A DNA stretch of 42,672 bases from Verrucomicrobia bacterium SCGC AAA164-M04 (lineage in GTDB: Bacteria; Verrucomicrobiota; Verrucomicrobiae; Verrucomicrobiales; Akkermansiaceae), in contig KB912115.1 of NCBI GenBank assembly GCA_000383735.1, positions 1 to 42,672 on the forward strand, given 5' to 3'. Positions within the stretch are counted from its first letter, which is position 1, and every line of letters begins with the position of its first letter. The position numbers and the translations under genes were made by a program. Shown in pieces: positions 1 to 7,743 of the stretch. Under the pieces are notes generated by a model. That model ran no database searches, was not told the DNA's origin, and saw nothing but the letters and a program-made list of their open reading frames with translations.

Positions 1-335
1 CACTCGATCTGAAGGAAGCAGCCCAAAACCTGCGAATTTTTAGTGGTCGAATCCACGAGGTTCTCACAGGGGTGGTTCTTTCTTGCGGAGATCAGCGGGC
101 CGAATTCGTGAGTACTTCTTTTGTGAAATTCAAAGAGCTTAATGAACTTGATATCGAAGACTACCTGTCAAAGGTCTACGTTCTAGATAAAGCTGGTGGC
201 TATGCGGCGCAGGAGCACCGCGAGCTCATTATCGAGAAGTTTGAGGGTGATTATCAAAATATCATTGGGCTTCCGGTTTCTTTGGTTCTCGACCAACTTT
301 ACAAGATGGGCTTCCCTATTCCTACGTCGGAATGA
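1..335 (+). CDS. maf: Maf family nucleotide pyrophosphatase, C-terminal part (5' end outside window)
   Basis: The reading frame is open from base 3 at the window edge, so only about the last 110 residues are present. Maf/YhdE proteins are cytoplasmic pyrophosphatases that hydrolyse non-canonical or modified nucleoside triphosphates. Visible family features are the segment LSGR-like FSGRIHEVLTGVVL near the start, then VYVLDKAGGYAAQEH (the conserved D-K-A-G-x-Y/A block with the catalytic aspartate) and the C-terminal NIIGLPVSLV block. A GTG codon at 72 could be mistaken for a start, but the homologous frame continues upstream of it. The stop overlaps the next gene's start codon by four bases (ATGA), so the two genes are probably translationally coupled in one operon. 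The exact substrate subclass cannot be assigned without the N-terminal half. Confidence 0.88.
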   Translation, partial: LDLKEAAQNLRIFSGRIHEVLTGVVLSCGDQRAEFVSTSFVKFKELNELDIEDYLSKVYVLDKAGGYAAQEHRELIIEKFEGDYQNIIGLPVSLVLDQLYKMGFPIPTSE

Positions 336-1279
336 TGAGTGACTTGCCTGAAAGATATCCGTTGATTTTGAATCCAAAAGCTAAGGGCGAGAAGGGTCGT
401 CGAGCTTTGAAGTTCATTATGGCGAATGCAACCCGGTTCACGATTTATGCGACGAGAAGCCGGGAAGAGGCTATTGATTTGGCTCGTAAGTTTGTCCGAG
501 AGAGAGAGGAACTCGTGATTGCGGCAGGTGGAGATGGCACGCTGAACGCAGTTATTGAAGGCTTGGCGGGATCGCAAACTGCACTCGGGGTTTTTCCAAC
601 AGGAACAATGAACGTCTTCGCTCGTGAAATGGGAATTCCTTACGATAAGCTCGAAAATGCGATGGAGGTGATCGATAGTGGACACATTGAGGAGGTTGAT
701 CTTTTTGCAATGAATGGGGCGCCTTTTGTGCAAATGGCTGGAGTCGGTTTTGATGCTCAGGTCATTGAGGAAACAACTTGGGAAAGTAAAAAGCGGCTTG
801 GGCCATTTGCTTATCTTTTGGCGGCCTCAAAGGTCTTGCGCGCTAAGCCTCCTCAATTGACGGTTACTTGTTCCGATGGACGTGTGCTCCAGGGGGTAGC
901 GATGCTGGTTGGAAATGGTTCTCTCTACGGCGGCCAGTTCCCGCTCTTTAAAAATGCTTCAAATACAGATAATTTGCTAGACGTGGTAGTTTTCAAGGAA
1001 GCTGGTTATCAGTTTGTAAAAGATTCATTAAAGGGATTGGTAAAGGGTGGAATTGATCTTCATTCGCATGGGGACTCGGTTGAATATGTCCAGGCAGCGG
1101 GTCTTAAGGTGACCAGTAAGGAAGATGTTCCTGTGGAGATCGATGGCGAGCTTTGGGGTCGTTCAACGATGGTTGATTTTTCGCAAACTGGTAAAACTTT
1201 AAAAGTTTTCAAACCAGTCGAACCAAAGGTTAAGCTTCGCTATGCGTTACTAAAGATTCTTTCTCCGTGGCGAGACTAA
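332..1279 (+). CDS. Diacylglycerol kinase family lipid kinase (YegS/LCB5-like)
   Basis: A 315-residue protein of the DAGK catalytic family, which phosphorylates diacylglycerol or related lipids (sphingoid bases, phosphatidylglycerol) using ATP at the inner membrane face. The family's nucleotide-binding motif GGDGTLN is at about residues 67-73, preceded by the N-terminal ILNPKAKGEKG phosphate-binding segment and followed by GVFPTGTMNVFARE, the usual G-T-x-N-x-F-A block. Later come VGFDAQV and the GNGSLYGGQFPLF segment, then a beta-rich C-terminal domain ending with VEIDGELWG, all in family order. Length is normal for the family. The start at 332 overlaps the maf stop; a second ATG at 335 is equally possible. 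The true lipid substrate cannot be read from the sequence. Confidence 0.88.
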   Translation: MMSDLPERYPLILNPKAKGEKGRRALKFIMANATRFTIYATRSREEAIDLARKFVREREELVIAAGGDGTLNAVIEGLAGSQTALGVFPTGTMNVFAREMGIPYDKLENAMEVIDSGHIEEVDLFAMNGAPFVQMAGVGFDAQVIEETTWESKKRLGPFAYLLAASKVLRAKPPQLTVTCSDGRVLQGVAMLVGNGSLYGGQFPLFKNASNTDNLLDVVVFKEAGYQFVKDSLKGLVKGGIDLHSHGDSVEYVQAAGLKVTSKEDVPVEIDGELWGRSTMVDFSQTGKTLKVFKPVEPKVKLRYALLKILSPWRD

Positions 1280-1314
1280 GGTTTTGCGATGTTAGATCGT
1301 TTCTTTTTGGATTT

Positions 1315-1941
1315 ATGTCGGATTTCCCAGTGGTCATTACGCCCAAATTGATTTTGCGCCACAACTTGTGTTGTCGTGGTCGCATCGTTTTATGGTCTCT
1401 TGGTGTTTTAGCGGTTTTCTTAGTTGTCTTTTTATTTTCTTGGGTTTTGGCCAGCCTATACGTAGGCCATCAATCTTTGACGCTTTCTATTTCGATTTTT
1501 TGTATTTTGGTAGGAATTGGGGTTTTCGTTCTGGGCCATTACCATTTGAAAAAACATGGACCGCAGGACTGGGAACGAATCGCTCAGAAATCGGACCTGA
1601 AACCAGGGGTTCGCTTGGCTCGACTGAGTAACCAAGAATACGGGAGAATTGGGCATGGGGTCCGCGGCTTAATTCTTGCGGGGCCAGGCTGGATTGATCG
1701 AATTTCTGATGAAAAGAAGGCGTTGATCCGCCCAACGAAAGAGGTCGCAGGGCAATTAGAGACTCTTAGGCAGCATTTGGCGGCCCGCGATTCGTGGGTG
1801 CCGGTGAGGGACTTTCTGAATTATGAAACTGAAATCTACCTTCTTGCGAAATTAGAGATTCTCTCGATTCGTGAATTCGCCGGGGAGTGGTACTTCCATG
1901 TGACTCTCCAGGGGTCTGTGAGACGGAAAGAGGCTAGGTAA
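1315..1941 (+). CDS. Hypothetical inner-membrane protein with two transmembrane segments
   Basis: I do not recognise a family. From the ATG at 1315 the protein has 208 residues; an in-frame GTG at 1267 would add 16 residues and overlap the lipid kinase, which is why ATG is preferred. Two strongly hydrophobic segments (about residues 23-46 and 54-74, separated by a short VGHQSLT loop) suggest a helical hairpin. The remaining 130 residues are soluble and mixed charged, with HLKKHGPQDW immediately after the second helix. The gene follows the lipid kinase by 35 bases on the same strand and probably ends the maf/lipid-kinase operon. A membrane-associated role near lipid metabolism is possible but unsupported. 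Confidence 0.6.
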   Translation: MSDFPVVITPKLILRHNLCCRGRIVLWSLGVLAVFLVVFLFSWVLASLYVGHQSLTLSISIFCILVGIGVFVLGHYHLKKHGPQDWERIAQKSDLKPGVRLARLSNQEYGRIGHGVRGLILAGPGWIDRISDEKKALIRPTKEVAGQLETLRQHLAARDSWVPVRDFLNYETEIYLLAKLEILSIREFAGEWYFHVTLQGSVRRKEAR

Positions 1942-1971
1942 TCCTGTCCCTAAGAACAATTGCAACATCGT

Positions 1972-1999
1972 TTGACAGGGTCCGATTCGTTAGATTACC
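1972..1999 (+). promoter_or_regulatory. Possible sigma-70-type promoter before the 628-residue secreted protein
   Basis: A perfect TTGACA hexamer lies at 1972-1977 in a 70-base gap. There is no good -10 match at 16-18 bases; TAGATT (1991-1996) matches four of six positions but is too close. Transcription from here would leave a very short leader before the ATG at 2012. Weak call. Confidence 0.25.
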
Positions 2000-2011
2000 T
2001 TCAAAGAGTAA

Positions 2012-3898
2012 ATGATTGGGGAAGTGAAAAAGCTAATGCTAATAGTCTTAGCCTTCTCGATTTCAGCTGGGTTTTCTGATGAGCCGGAGTTGGTTTTGCC
2101 CTTGGCGGGTGAGATTTCAGTAGAAATGTTCGCAACTCCTGGTGTTCCTAGAGGTGATGTATTCCAGCTAGCTGTTGCACGATTGATGGTGACGTTTCCT
2201 TTCCCTGTCGAAATTAGTTGGGGTAAGTTGAAACAGGATCCAAATGGGAGATTTTGTGTGGAAGTTGAGGGATATCGACTTGATGGAATTACGCCCCAGG
2301 TAGTGACTACCTATTCGCAGAGTGTCGAATTGGGAATGTTCGAACCAGGTGATTATAAAGCTATGCTAAAATCTGGCGGAGAAATTCTCGGGAAGGATGA
2401 GTTTTTCGTTAATGGTGGCGGTAATGTTGACTTAGTAAATGGACTGCCATCAAGGGTTGAGATTGATATCGTTCAGCTTCCGACACGGGGCTTATATCCC
2501 GCTTTTGCAGCGAACATCCAGATGACTTTCAATCAATATGTAGATCATGTTGACTGGGGTGATGTGAGCCGAAAAGAAAATCTAGTGGAATCAGAAATGA
2601 CGGCATGGATCGATCCAAGTGTCCGAATTTTAACTCCTATGATTATTGAAGAACAAATTGGGTTAGGGATGTTTTTTCCAGGTAATTACCATTACCAGCT
2701 CAATTCTTTAAAGGAGGTTATTAGTCGTGCCAATATTTTTGTTACTGGCCCACAACGCGATTTTTCACCCCCTCTAATCACGGTTCGAGGTGCATTAGTG
2801 GATCGTGTGAGTGATGAACCGCTGGAGTTTTTGGTTGAGTTTTTTGATGACGCTGAAATGGTCTTTGATGGGATCGAGACTCAAGTGCTTTCGGTCATAA
2901 ATCGGAAGGGCGAAGTTGTGGAACTTGAACGAACGAGTTTGAATTTCACGGCTGACATGTCGGTTGGGGCTATTGCAACTTACCGAATGAATCCCCCGGG
3001 CGGGTCTTGGGATTACGGAGACCGGGGTCGCTACCGAATTCTCTTGAATCGACCTCAGTTAATCAGGGATCTTCATGGTAATTCGTTGGTGGATCCCTTC
3101 ATCGGATACCTGAGTGTAGAAATCGAGCCGGAAGATCCTGAGCCGGCTCATAATACTGAGCTGATACTCCGCATTGATGAAATAACCGATCGATGGACAG
3201 CTAGGGCGAGAATTTTCGTTCCCGAAGATCTTGCTGTCAGGGATGATTGGGCGGTTGACTGGGGAGGAGTCATTCCACGAGGGCCTTCTTTGTTTCTTCG
3301 GCCGCGAATTGTTGGAGCCGGATCAAACGAGGACATTGGGTTGTTTCCGCCATCAGGCACCACGGGGGGTGGAGTTTGGATAGAACATAGTTATGACCTT
3401 GGATCTATCTCGGGTGGAAATTGGTTGATTTGTTTGAACTCGAATCTAGGTCACTTTGCAAAGGAGCAATTAATCATGAGTGACTTAGATCCTATGGGTG
3501 AACCCCAAGATCCTTTTGATTTTTGGAATGACTGGGTGGACCGTGAGACTGAGCTGGAAAACGATCATCGTCGCTTTTGGGAATATTGTGTAGGGACAGA
3601 TCCTGCTGATTCTTCAGACGATCATGATGGTGAGCCTCGACCTGAGTTGATTGAAGGCGACGATGGTGAAAAGCATTTTGGGATTCGTTGTCGAATGGCA
3701 ATGTCTGTAGTTGATGCTCGCCTCCGATTTGAGGGCTCTTCTGATATGATTACGTGGATAGAACTTGGCCCCGAGGCAATTGAGGAGGTTGAGCGTGTGA
3801 TTGTGGAAGACGGTATTGAGGAGTTTGTGGTGTGTCTTGTAAGTGATATCAATGCTTCGCAAATAAGATATCTACGAGTGGTTGCTGAGCGCTGGTAG
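2012..3898 (+). CDS. Secreted hypothetical protein, beta-rich, with PVC-type C-terminal tail
   Basis: A 628-residue protein starting with an apparent Sec signal peptide: basic MIGEVKK, a hydrophobic core LMLIVLAFSISAGF, and likely cleavage near SAG-FSDEP. The mature part is rich in D, E, G and beta-forming residues. Two stretches look internally related: the region around VELGMFEPGDYKAMLKSG (about residues 107-124) and that around IGLGMFFPGNYHYQLNSL (about 216-233), each followed by a short FFVNG/IFVTG motif, suggesting at least two copies of a domain. Near the end are FWEYCVGTDPADSSDD and RLRFEGSSDMITW. Segments of this kind are common at the C termini of verrucomicrobial secreted proteins (established impression, not searched). 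No catalytic motif was recognised. The gene stands alone between the maf operon and the DUF1080 gene. Confidence 0.65.
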   Translation: MIGEVKKLMLIVLAFSISAGFSDEPELVLPLAGEISVEMFATPGVPRGDVFQLAVARLMVTFPFPVEISWGKLKQDPNGRFCVEVEGYRLDGITPQVVTTYSQSVELGMFEPGDYKAMLKSGGEILGKDEFFVNGGGNVDLVNGLPSRVEIDIVQLPTRGLYPAFAANIQMTFNQYVDHVDWGDVSRKENLVESEMTAWIDPSVRILTPMIIEEQIGLGMFFPGNYHYQLNSLKEVISRANIFVTGPQRDFSPPLITVRGALVDRVSDEPLEFLVEFFDDAEMVFDGIETQVLSVINRKGEVVELERTSLNFTADMSVGAIATYRMNPPGGSWDYGDRGRYRILLNRPQLIRDLHGNSLVDPFIGYLSVEIEPEDPEPAHNTELILRIDEITDRWTARARIFVPEDLAVRDDWAVDWGGVIPRGPSLFLRPRIVGAGSNEDIGLFPPSGTTGGGVWIEHSYDLGSISGGNWLICLNSNLGHFAKEQLIMSDLDPMGEPQDPFDFWNDWVDRETELENDHRRFWEYCVGTDPADSSDDHDGEPRPELIEGDDGEKHFGIRCRMAMSVVDARLRFEGSSDMITWIELGPEAIEEVERVIVEDGIEEFVVCLVSDINASQIRYLRVVAERW

Positions 3899-3928
3899 TC
3901 GTGCCCGGTCTCTGGTAGCACTACTGAT

Positions 3929-5092
3929 GTGGATTCGAGAGAACTTATTATTTTGGTCTTGGTCTCTGTCTTCGGGCAGGGTTTCGCGGGTGAGTTAGAC
4001 CCTTCCCAGAAGTCGTGGATTCTCAAATACAGTAAACAGGAAAATGCTCCGAAACCTAGCGAGATGTTGTTGAATACCGATAAAGAGCCCGAGCTTGAAG
4101 AGGGGTTCGTTTCACTGCTGAATGGTAAGGATCTCTCCAACTGGGAACGCAAAGGAGGAATGTCGACCTTCGAATACAAAAATGGCATGATCGTGGGAAC
4201 TTGTGTTCCTGGAGAGCCGAGCACTTATCTGTCTACTAAGAGAATTGATTACAGTGACTTCGTTTTCACATGCGAGATGAGGTGGGAGAATGATCTAAAT
4301 TCCGGGGTCATGTTCCGCGCGAAAAGCGAAAGGAAAAGAGCTGTTTACGGACCGCAAGTCGAAATGGAAGGGGTTAAAAACACTCGGGGTTGGTCGGGCG
4401 GGATTTATGGACAGAGTTGTGGCGGATATTGGTATCCTCTTTGGTTGAAGGAGCATTCAGAAGCACGAGGGGCGCTGAATAAAGAGGGCTGGAACCGAGT
4501 GACAGTTATGGCCAAGGGGCAGATCGTAAAGACCTGGGTTAATGGTATTCCAACCGCTCATTGGAAGGGGGACGGAACATATGGATCAGGCTATTTTGCC
4601 CTTCAAGTGCACAAGGCAAAAAGTGGAATGATAGTTTGGCGAAATCTTAAGGTCAAAGAACTCGATCAAGAGGAGGCGCGACTACAAGAGCTTGATCTCT
4701 ACTGGGCTGAAGTTTCAAGAGCGGTAGGTGAGGGCGATTTTAAAGGGTATGCCGCCACTTGCCATCCCGCGGGAGTTTTGGTTTCTGGGAAGAGGGAAAG
4801 AAGTTATCCTTTGGCTTCGGCTCTGAAGAGGTGGAAAAAGGAATTTGATGCCACGAAATCGGGTGAAATGAAGGCGAGTGTCGACTTTCGTTTTAAACAA
4901 CGGTGGGGTGATGATTCCACTGCTCATGAGACAGGGGTATTTCGATATGCCAGTCGCATGAAAGGTGGTGAAAAGACTGTTGCTTACATCGAACTTGAAG
5001 CTCTTTTAGTTAAGAAAGATGGTAGCTGGAAAGTTTTGATGGAGTTTCAAAAAGATGAAAAAACCAAAGGGGACTGGGATAAGTTGGAGTGA
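3929..5092 (+). CDS. Secreted DUF1080 (3-keto-disaccharide hydrolase) protein with C-terminal NTF2-like domain
   Basis: A 387-residue exported protein. The GTG at 3929 is the first possible start after an in-frame stop at 3926, and gives a hydrophobic leader (LIILVLVSVFGQGFAG). Residues of about 55-245 match the DUF1080 / 3-keto-disaccharide hydrolase fold: FVSLLNGKDLSNWE, then MIVGTC, YSDFVFTCEMRWE, NSGVMFRA, GPQVEMEG and WNRVTVMAKG with HW near the end. These domains are concanavalin-like and abundant in Planctomycetota and Verrucomicrobiota; characterised members act on 3-keto-glycosides. Residues of about 250-385 (starting LYWAEVSRAVGEGDFKGYAA) look like an NTF2/SnoaL-type domain with a final GSWKVLMEFQ strand. 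The combination implies periplasmic carbohydrate processing, but the substrate is unknown. Confidence 0.82.
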   Translation: MDSRELIILVLVSVFGQGFAGELDPSQKSWILKYSKQENAPKPSEMLLNTDKEPELEEGFVSLLNGKDLSNWERKGGMSTFEYKNGMIVGTCVPGEPSTYLSTKRIDYSDFVFTCEMRWENDLNSGVMFRAKSERKRAVYGPQVEMEGVKNTRGWSGGIYGQSCGGYWYPLWLKEHSEARGALNKEGWNRVTVMAKGQIVKTWVNGIPTAHWKGDGTYGSGYFALQVHKAKSGMIVWRNLKVKELDQEEARLQELDLYWAEVSRAVGEGDFKGYAATCHPAGVLVSGKRERSYPLASALKRWKKEFDATKSGEMKASVDFRFKQRWGDDSTAHETGVFRYASRMKGGEKTVAYIELEALLVKKDGSWKVLMEFQKDEKTKGDWDKLE

Positions 5093-5230
5093 AGTTTTGT
5101 TGGTTTTATAATCGTTGCTGACTGGATTACTTTGTCGTTTCTGGGGCAGGGTAGATCATCCGGGTTATTGGTTTTTTAGTGAGGTTTTAATGGTTTAACT
5201 TCCTATAAGTTGGGGAGGTTGACTCAGCAC

Positions 5231-5269
5231 CAAAAATAAAAAACGGTCACCGGAAATCCGGTGACCGTT
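5231..5269 (-). terminator. Rho-independent terminator of the glutamine synthetase gene
   Basis: A perfect 12-base-pair stem (5242-5253 with 5258-5269, AACGGTCACCGG paired to its complement) has a four-base loop. On the - strand it is followed by a T-rich run (complement of 5231-5241). It lies 21 bases past the glutamine synthetase stop. On the + strand there is no T run, so it should act only on - strand transcripts. Confidence 0.9.
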
Positions 5270-5290
5270 GTAAGTTTCAATCTAGTAGAC

Positions 5291-6304
5291 TTAAGCTTCG
5301 TCGGCTTCAGCGATTGTCTTAAGAACACGGCTGGCGATGGCATAGGGATCGCCCTGTGAGTTCGGTCGACGGTCTTCAAGGTAGCCTTTCCAGTCGTTCT
5401 TGGCGAATGAGTGTGGGACTCGGACAGAGGCGCCACGGTCTGCAATTCCCCAAGAGAATTTGTCGATAGACTGGGTTTCGTGGAGTCCAGTGAGTCGCTG
5501 ATCGTTATCGGGTCCATAGACCGCGATATGCTCCATGCAATTCTTCTCGAAGGAAGCCATGAGCTTATCGAAGTATTCCTTGCCGCCTTCCTCCCGCAAC
5601 TTTTCTGTGGAGAAGTTACAGTGCATTCCGGAACCATTCCAATCGCCTTGAAGAGGCTTGCAGTGATAATTAATATCGACGCCATACTCTTCGCCAAGTC
5701 GCTCAAGAAGGAATCGGGCAACCCAGATTTGGTCTGCGGCTCTCTTGGAGCCCTTACCGAAGACTTGGAACTCCCACTGTCCCATAGCTACCTCGGCGTT
5801 GATGCCCTCGTGGTTAATGCCAGCGTAGAGGCAGAGGTCTAGATGCTCGTCTGCGATCGCACGGCCGATATCACCGACATTTTTGTAACCAACACCGCAG
5901 TAGTAGCCGCCTTGTGGTTCAGGGTATCCGCCTTTCGGGAATCCGAGGATGTTGCCGTCCTTTTCGAAAAAGTACTCCTGCTCGAAACCAAACCATGCGT
6001 TCTCATCGTCGAGAATTGTGGCCCGGGCGTTGGACGGGTGAGGAGAGCCGTCCGGAAGCATCACTTCGCACATGACGAGCGCTCCGTTTTCGCGAGTTCC
6101 GTCAGCGTAAATTGCTACGGGCTTGAGCACGCAGTCGGAATCACCACCTTCTGCTTGCTGGGTTGAAGAACCATCGAAGCCCCACTCAGGAAGTTGTTCG
6201 AGGGTTGGAAACTCATCAAATTCTTTGATGCAGCATTTAGTACGGAGATTTGGAACGGGTGTGTAGCCGTCCAGCCAGATGTAATCGAGTCGGTATTTTG
6301 CCAT
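5291..6304 (-). CDS. glnII: Glutamine synthetase, type II (GSII)
   Basis: Catalyses ATP-dependent formation of glutamine from glutamate and ammonium in the cytoplasm. The protein is 337 residues from the ATG at 6304 (MAKYRLDYIWLDGY); an upstream in-frame start at 6340 would add 12 residues with no family support. Length and motifs fit the short eukaryote-like GSII class rather than the roughly 470-residue GSI: beta-grasp region with WGFDGSSTQQAEGGDSDC, the catalytic ENAWFGFEQEYF block, GDWNGSGMHCNFST (ammonium/ATP site), NDQRLTGLHETQSIDKFSWG, RGASVRVP and the C-terminal RRPNSQGDPY. GSII lacks the adenylylation tyrosine region of GSI. It has its own terminator. The gene upstream on the same strand is a kinase-like/PP2C fusion ending 115 bases away. 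The symbol follows rhizobial usage; glnA or glnN is also used. Confidence 0.93.
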   Translation of the reverse strand: MAKYRLDYIWLDGYTPVPNLRTKCCIKEFDEFPTLEQLPEWGFDGSSTQQAEGGDSDCVLKPVAIYADGTRENGALVMCEVMLPDGSPHPSNARATILDDENAWFGFEQEYFFEKDGNILGFPKGGYPEPQGGYYCGVGYKNVGDIGRAIADEHLDLCLYAGINHEGINAEVAMGQWEFQVFGKGSKRAADQIWVARFLLERLGEEYGVDINYHCKPLQGDWNGSGMHCNFSTEKLREEGGKEYFDKLMASFEKNCMEHIAVYGPDNDQRLTGLHETQSIDKFSWGIADRGASVRVPHSFAKNDWKGYLEDRRPNSQGDPYAIASRVLKTIAEADEA

Positions 6305-6419
6305 TGGTCTGATTTGTTTGTCTGGAAAAAGAATTTCCAAATTTGAATCGCGTAGAGGGTCTACGAAAATTGCTTCCCCGACACAATTCCTAATTGATTC
6401 AGCAATTGGTGTGCCAACT

Positions 6420-7628
6420 CTAAATACGGGATATTTCTGCTACGATCAAGGTCGTGTCATCCTTGTCGTCGTTCTCGATGGCTTTGCGGGAAAGATTTTG
6501 CATGATCTCAGGAACTGTTTTTTTTTCGGCAACTATTTCACGAATGGTTCTCTCCCAAAGTCCATCCATGATCCCGTCGGAGCAAATCATAATGCGTTGG
6601 GTGTCCTTCAGGGGAAGCGAGCCAGTTTTGGGGAATGGTTCATGGCTGCTTCCGCCAAGAACATCACTTAAGACCGATCGGCGAGAATGATTACGGTAGG
6701 CATACTCCGTGATATTACCTCTTTGCCACTGATGCCATGCCCTGCAGTCATCCTGTGTCAGTTGCTGCACTCCTTCATCATCGATGAGATAGAGGCGGGA
6801 ATCACCAATGTGCGCCCAAAAGAGTCTGCTATGGCTGATCCAAGCCATGGTGAGGGTGGCACCCATTCCCTCCGTGTTGCCATTCTGCTTTGCCAGTTCG
6901 GTGACGTCGCGGTGGCATTGGCGCAGCAATGCATCGAGGGCGTTTTGGGCGTCTTCGCTTGTTCCGAGTTGATGATAGAGTTCGGCGGCTTCCTTGCGGA
7001 TGCGGGACATGAGGAGGCGGGAGGCGAATTCACCGGCGTTGTGCCCGCCCATGCCGTCGGAAACGGCCAGGACGAGGTGTGAGGGATCAAGAAGAATTTC
7101 TCCTGATTTAGGAAGTGGGTCGGTCGATTTGGGATTTACGGTGAGAGCAATAAACGAGTCGTCATTGCTAAAGTGCCCATTGCCCTTAACGCTGGAAGCT
7201 GCCCAATTGGCTCGGAGGACGTTGGTTTTACCCGTTTTGAGTTCCGAAGGAATGGGCAGGATTTCGGAGAGTTCGAAGTCGATAAGGCAAAATTTCCCAA
7301 GATGAGGAGAGTAAGTGACATTGCGTGGCTCGGGGTCATCGTGTCGGATGCCGTATTTATCTTGTAGTTCTTGGAATAGGACCTGTGCCTTTTCAAGCGT
7401 GATAAGGGGTGCAGGCGAGCCACAATTAGTGGTTATGAGTGTCAAAGTTTCAGGATCATGTCCAACTAAGCGGGGGACATTAGTTGCTCCCCGATCTTCG
7501 AGTGCCTTTAAAACAGCCACTTCATTTGCAAATCTTTTGTCGGAATCTGTGCCGCGAAACTGTTTGTGAACATGCCCGCGAAAGTCAATCCGAACGAGTG
7601 ATCTAAGGCCGTCTTTTAGTTCCTTCAT
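6420..7628 (-). CDS. Kinase-like domain fused to PP2C-type Ser/Thr phosphatase
   Basis: A 402-residue cytoplasmic protein with two signalling domains. Residues of about 1-135 form a minimal kinase-like domain of the Bud32/RIO/APH kind: candidate lysine in HVHKQF, glutamate in NEVAVLKAL, catalytic loop HDDPEPRN and metal site LIDFELSE (DFE in place of DFG). Residues of about 150-402 are a complete PP2C phosphatase: NDDSF, LAVSDGMGGHNAGEFASR, GMGATLTMAW, HIGDSRLYLID, MICSDGIMDGLWE and the final DDKDDTTLIV, covering the metal-binding aspartates. The ATG at 7628 is the first start. Combined kinase and phosphatase on one chain suggests a bifunctional regulator that adds and removes phosphate, but targets are unknown. 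It lies upstream of glutamine synthetase on the same strand and divergent from rapA. Confidence 0.8.
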   Translation of the reverse strand: MKELKDGLRSLVRIDFRGHVHKQFRGTDSDKRFANEVAVLKALEDRGATNVPRLVGHDPETLTLITTNCGSPAPLITLEKAQVLFQELQDKYGIRHDDPEPRNVTYSPHLGKFCLIDFELSEILPIPSELKTGKTNVLRANWAASSVKGNGHFSNDDSFIALTVNPKSTDPLPKSGEILLDPSHLVLAVSDGMGGHNAGEFASRLLMSRIRKEAAELYHQLGTSEDAQNALDALLRQCHRDVTELAKQNGNTEGMGATLTMAWISHSRLFWAHIGDSRLYLIDDEGVQQLTQDDCRAWHQWQRGNITEYAYRNHSRRSVLSDVLGGSSHEPFPKTGSLPLKDTQRIMICSDGIMDGLWERTIREIVAEKKTVPEIMQNLSRKAIENDDKDDTTLIVAEISRI

Positions 7629-7694
7629 CCCTTCGCTCCTAGGCTAGCAATCTTGACGATCGATCCAAGATCATTAGCGTCTTTTAAAATCTTA

Positions 7695-7722
7695 TTGATT
7701 CGCGATTTCCACTATTGGTAAT
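7695..7722 (+). promoter_or_regulatory. Weak candidate promoter for rapA
   Basis: In the 115-base divergent gap, TTGATT (7695-7700) and GGTAAT (7717-7722, four of six matches to TATAAT) are 16 bases apart and point toward rapA. A TTGACG at 7653 has no partner -10 at a usable distance. Confidence 0.22.
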
Positions 7723-7743
7723 TCCCGCTATGGATCGTGACGG

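Noticed and set aside
72..335. Independent 87-residue gene starting at GTG 72
   Set aside because: The frame is open to the window edge and the upstream codons match the Maf family, so it is a truncated larger gene.
5411..6166. Two + strand open frames over the glutamine synthetase gene
   Set aside because: They are antisense to a gene with clear GSII motifs along its full length.
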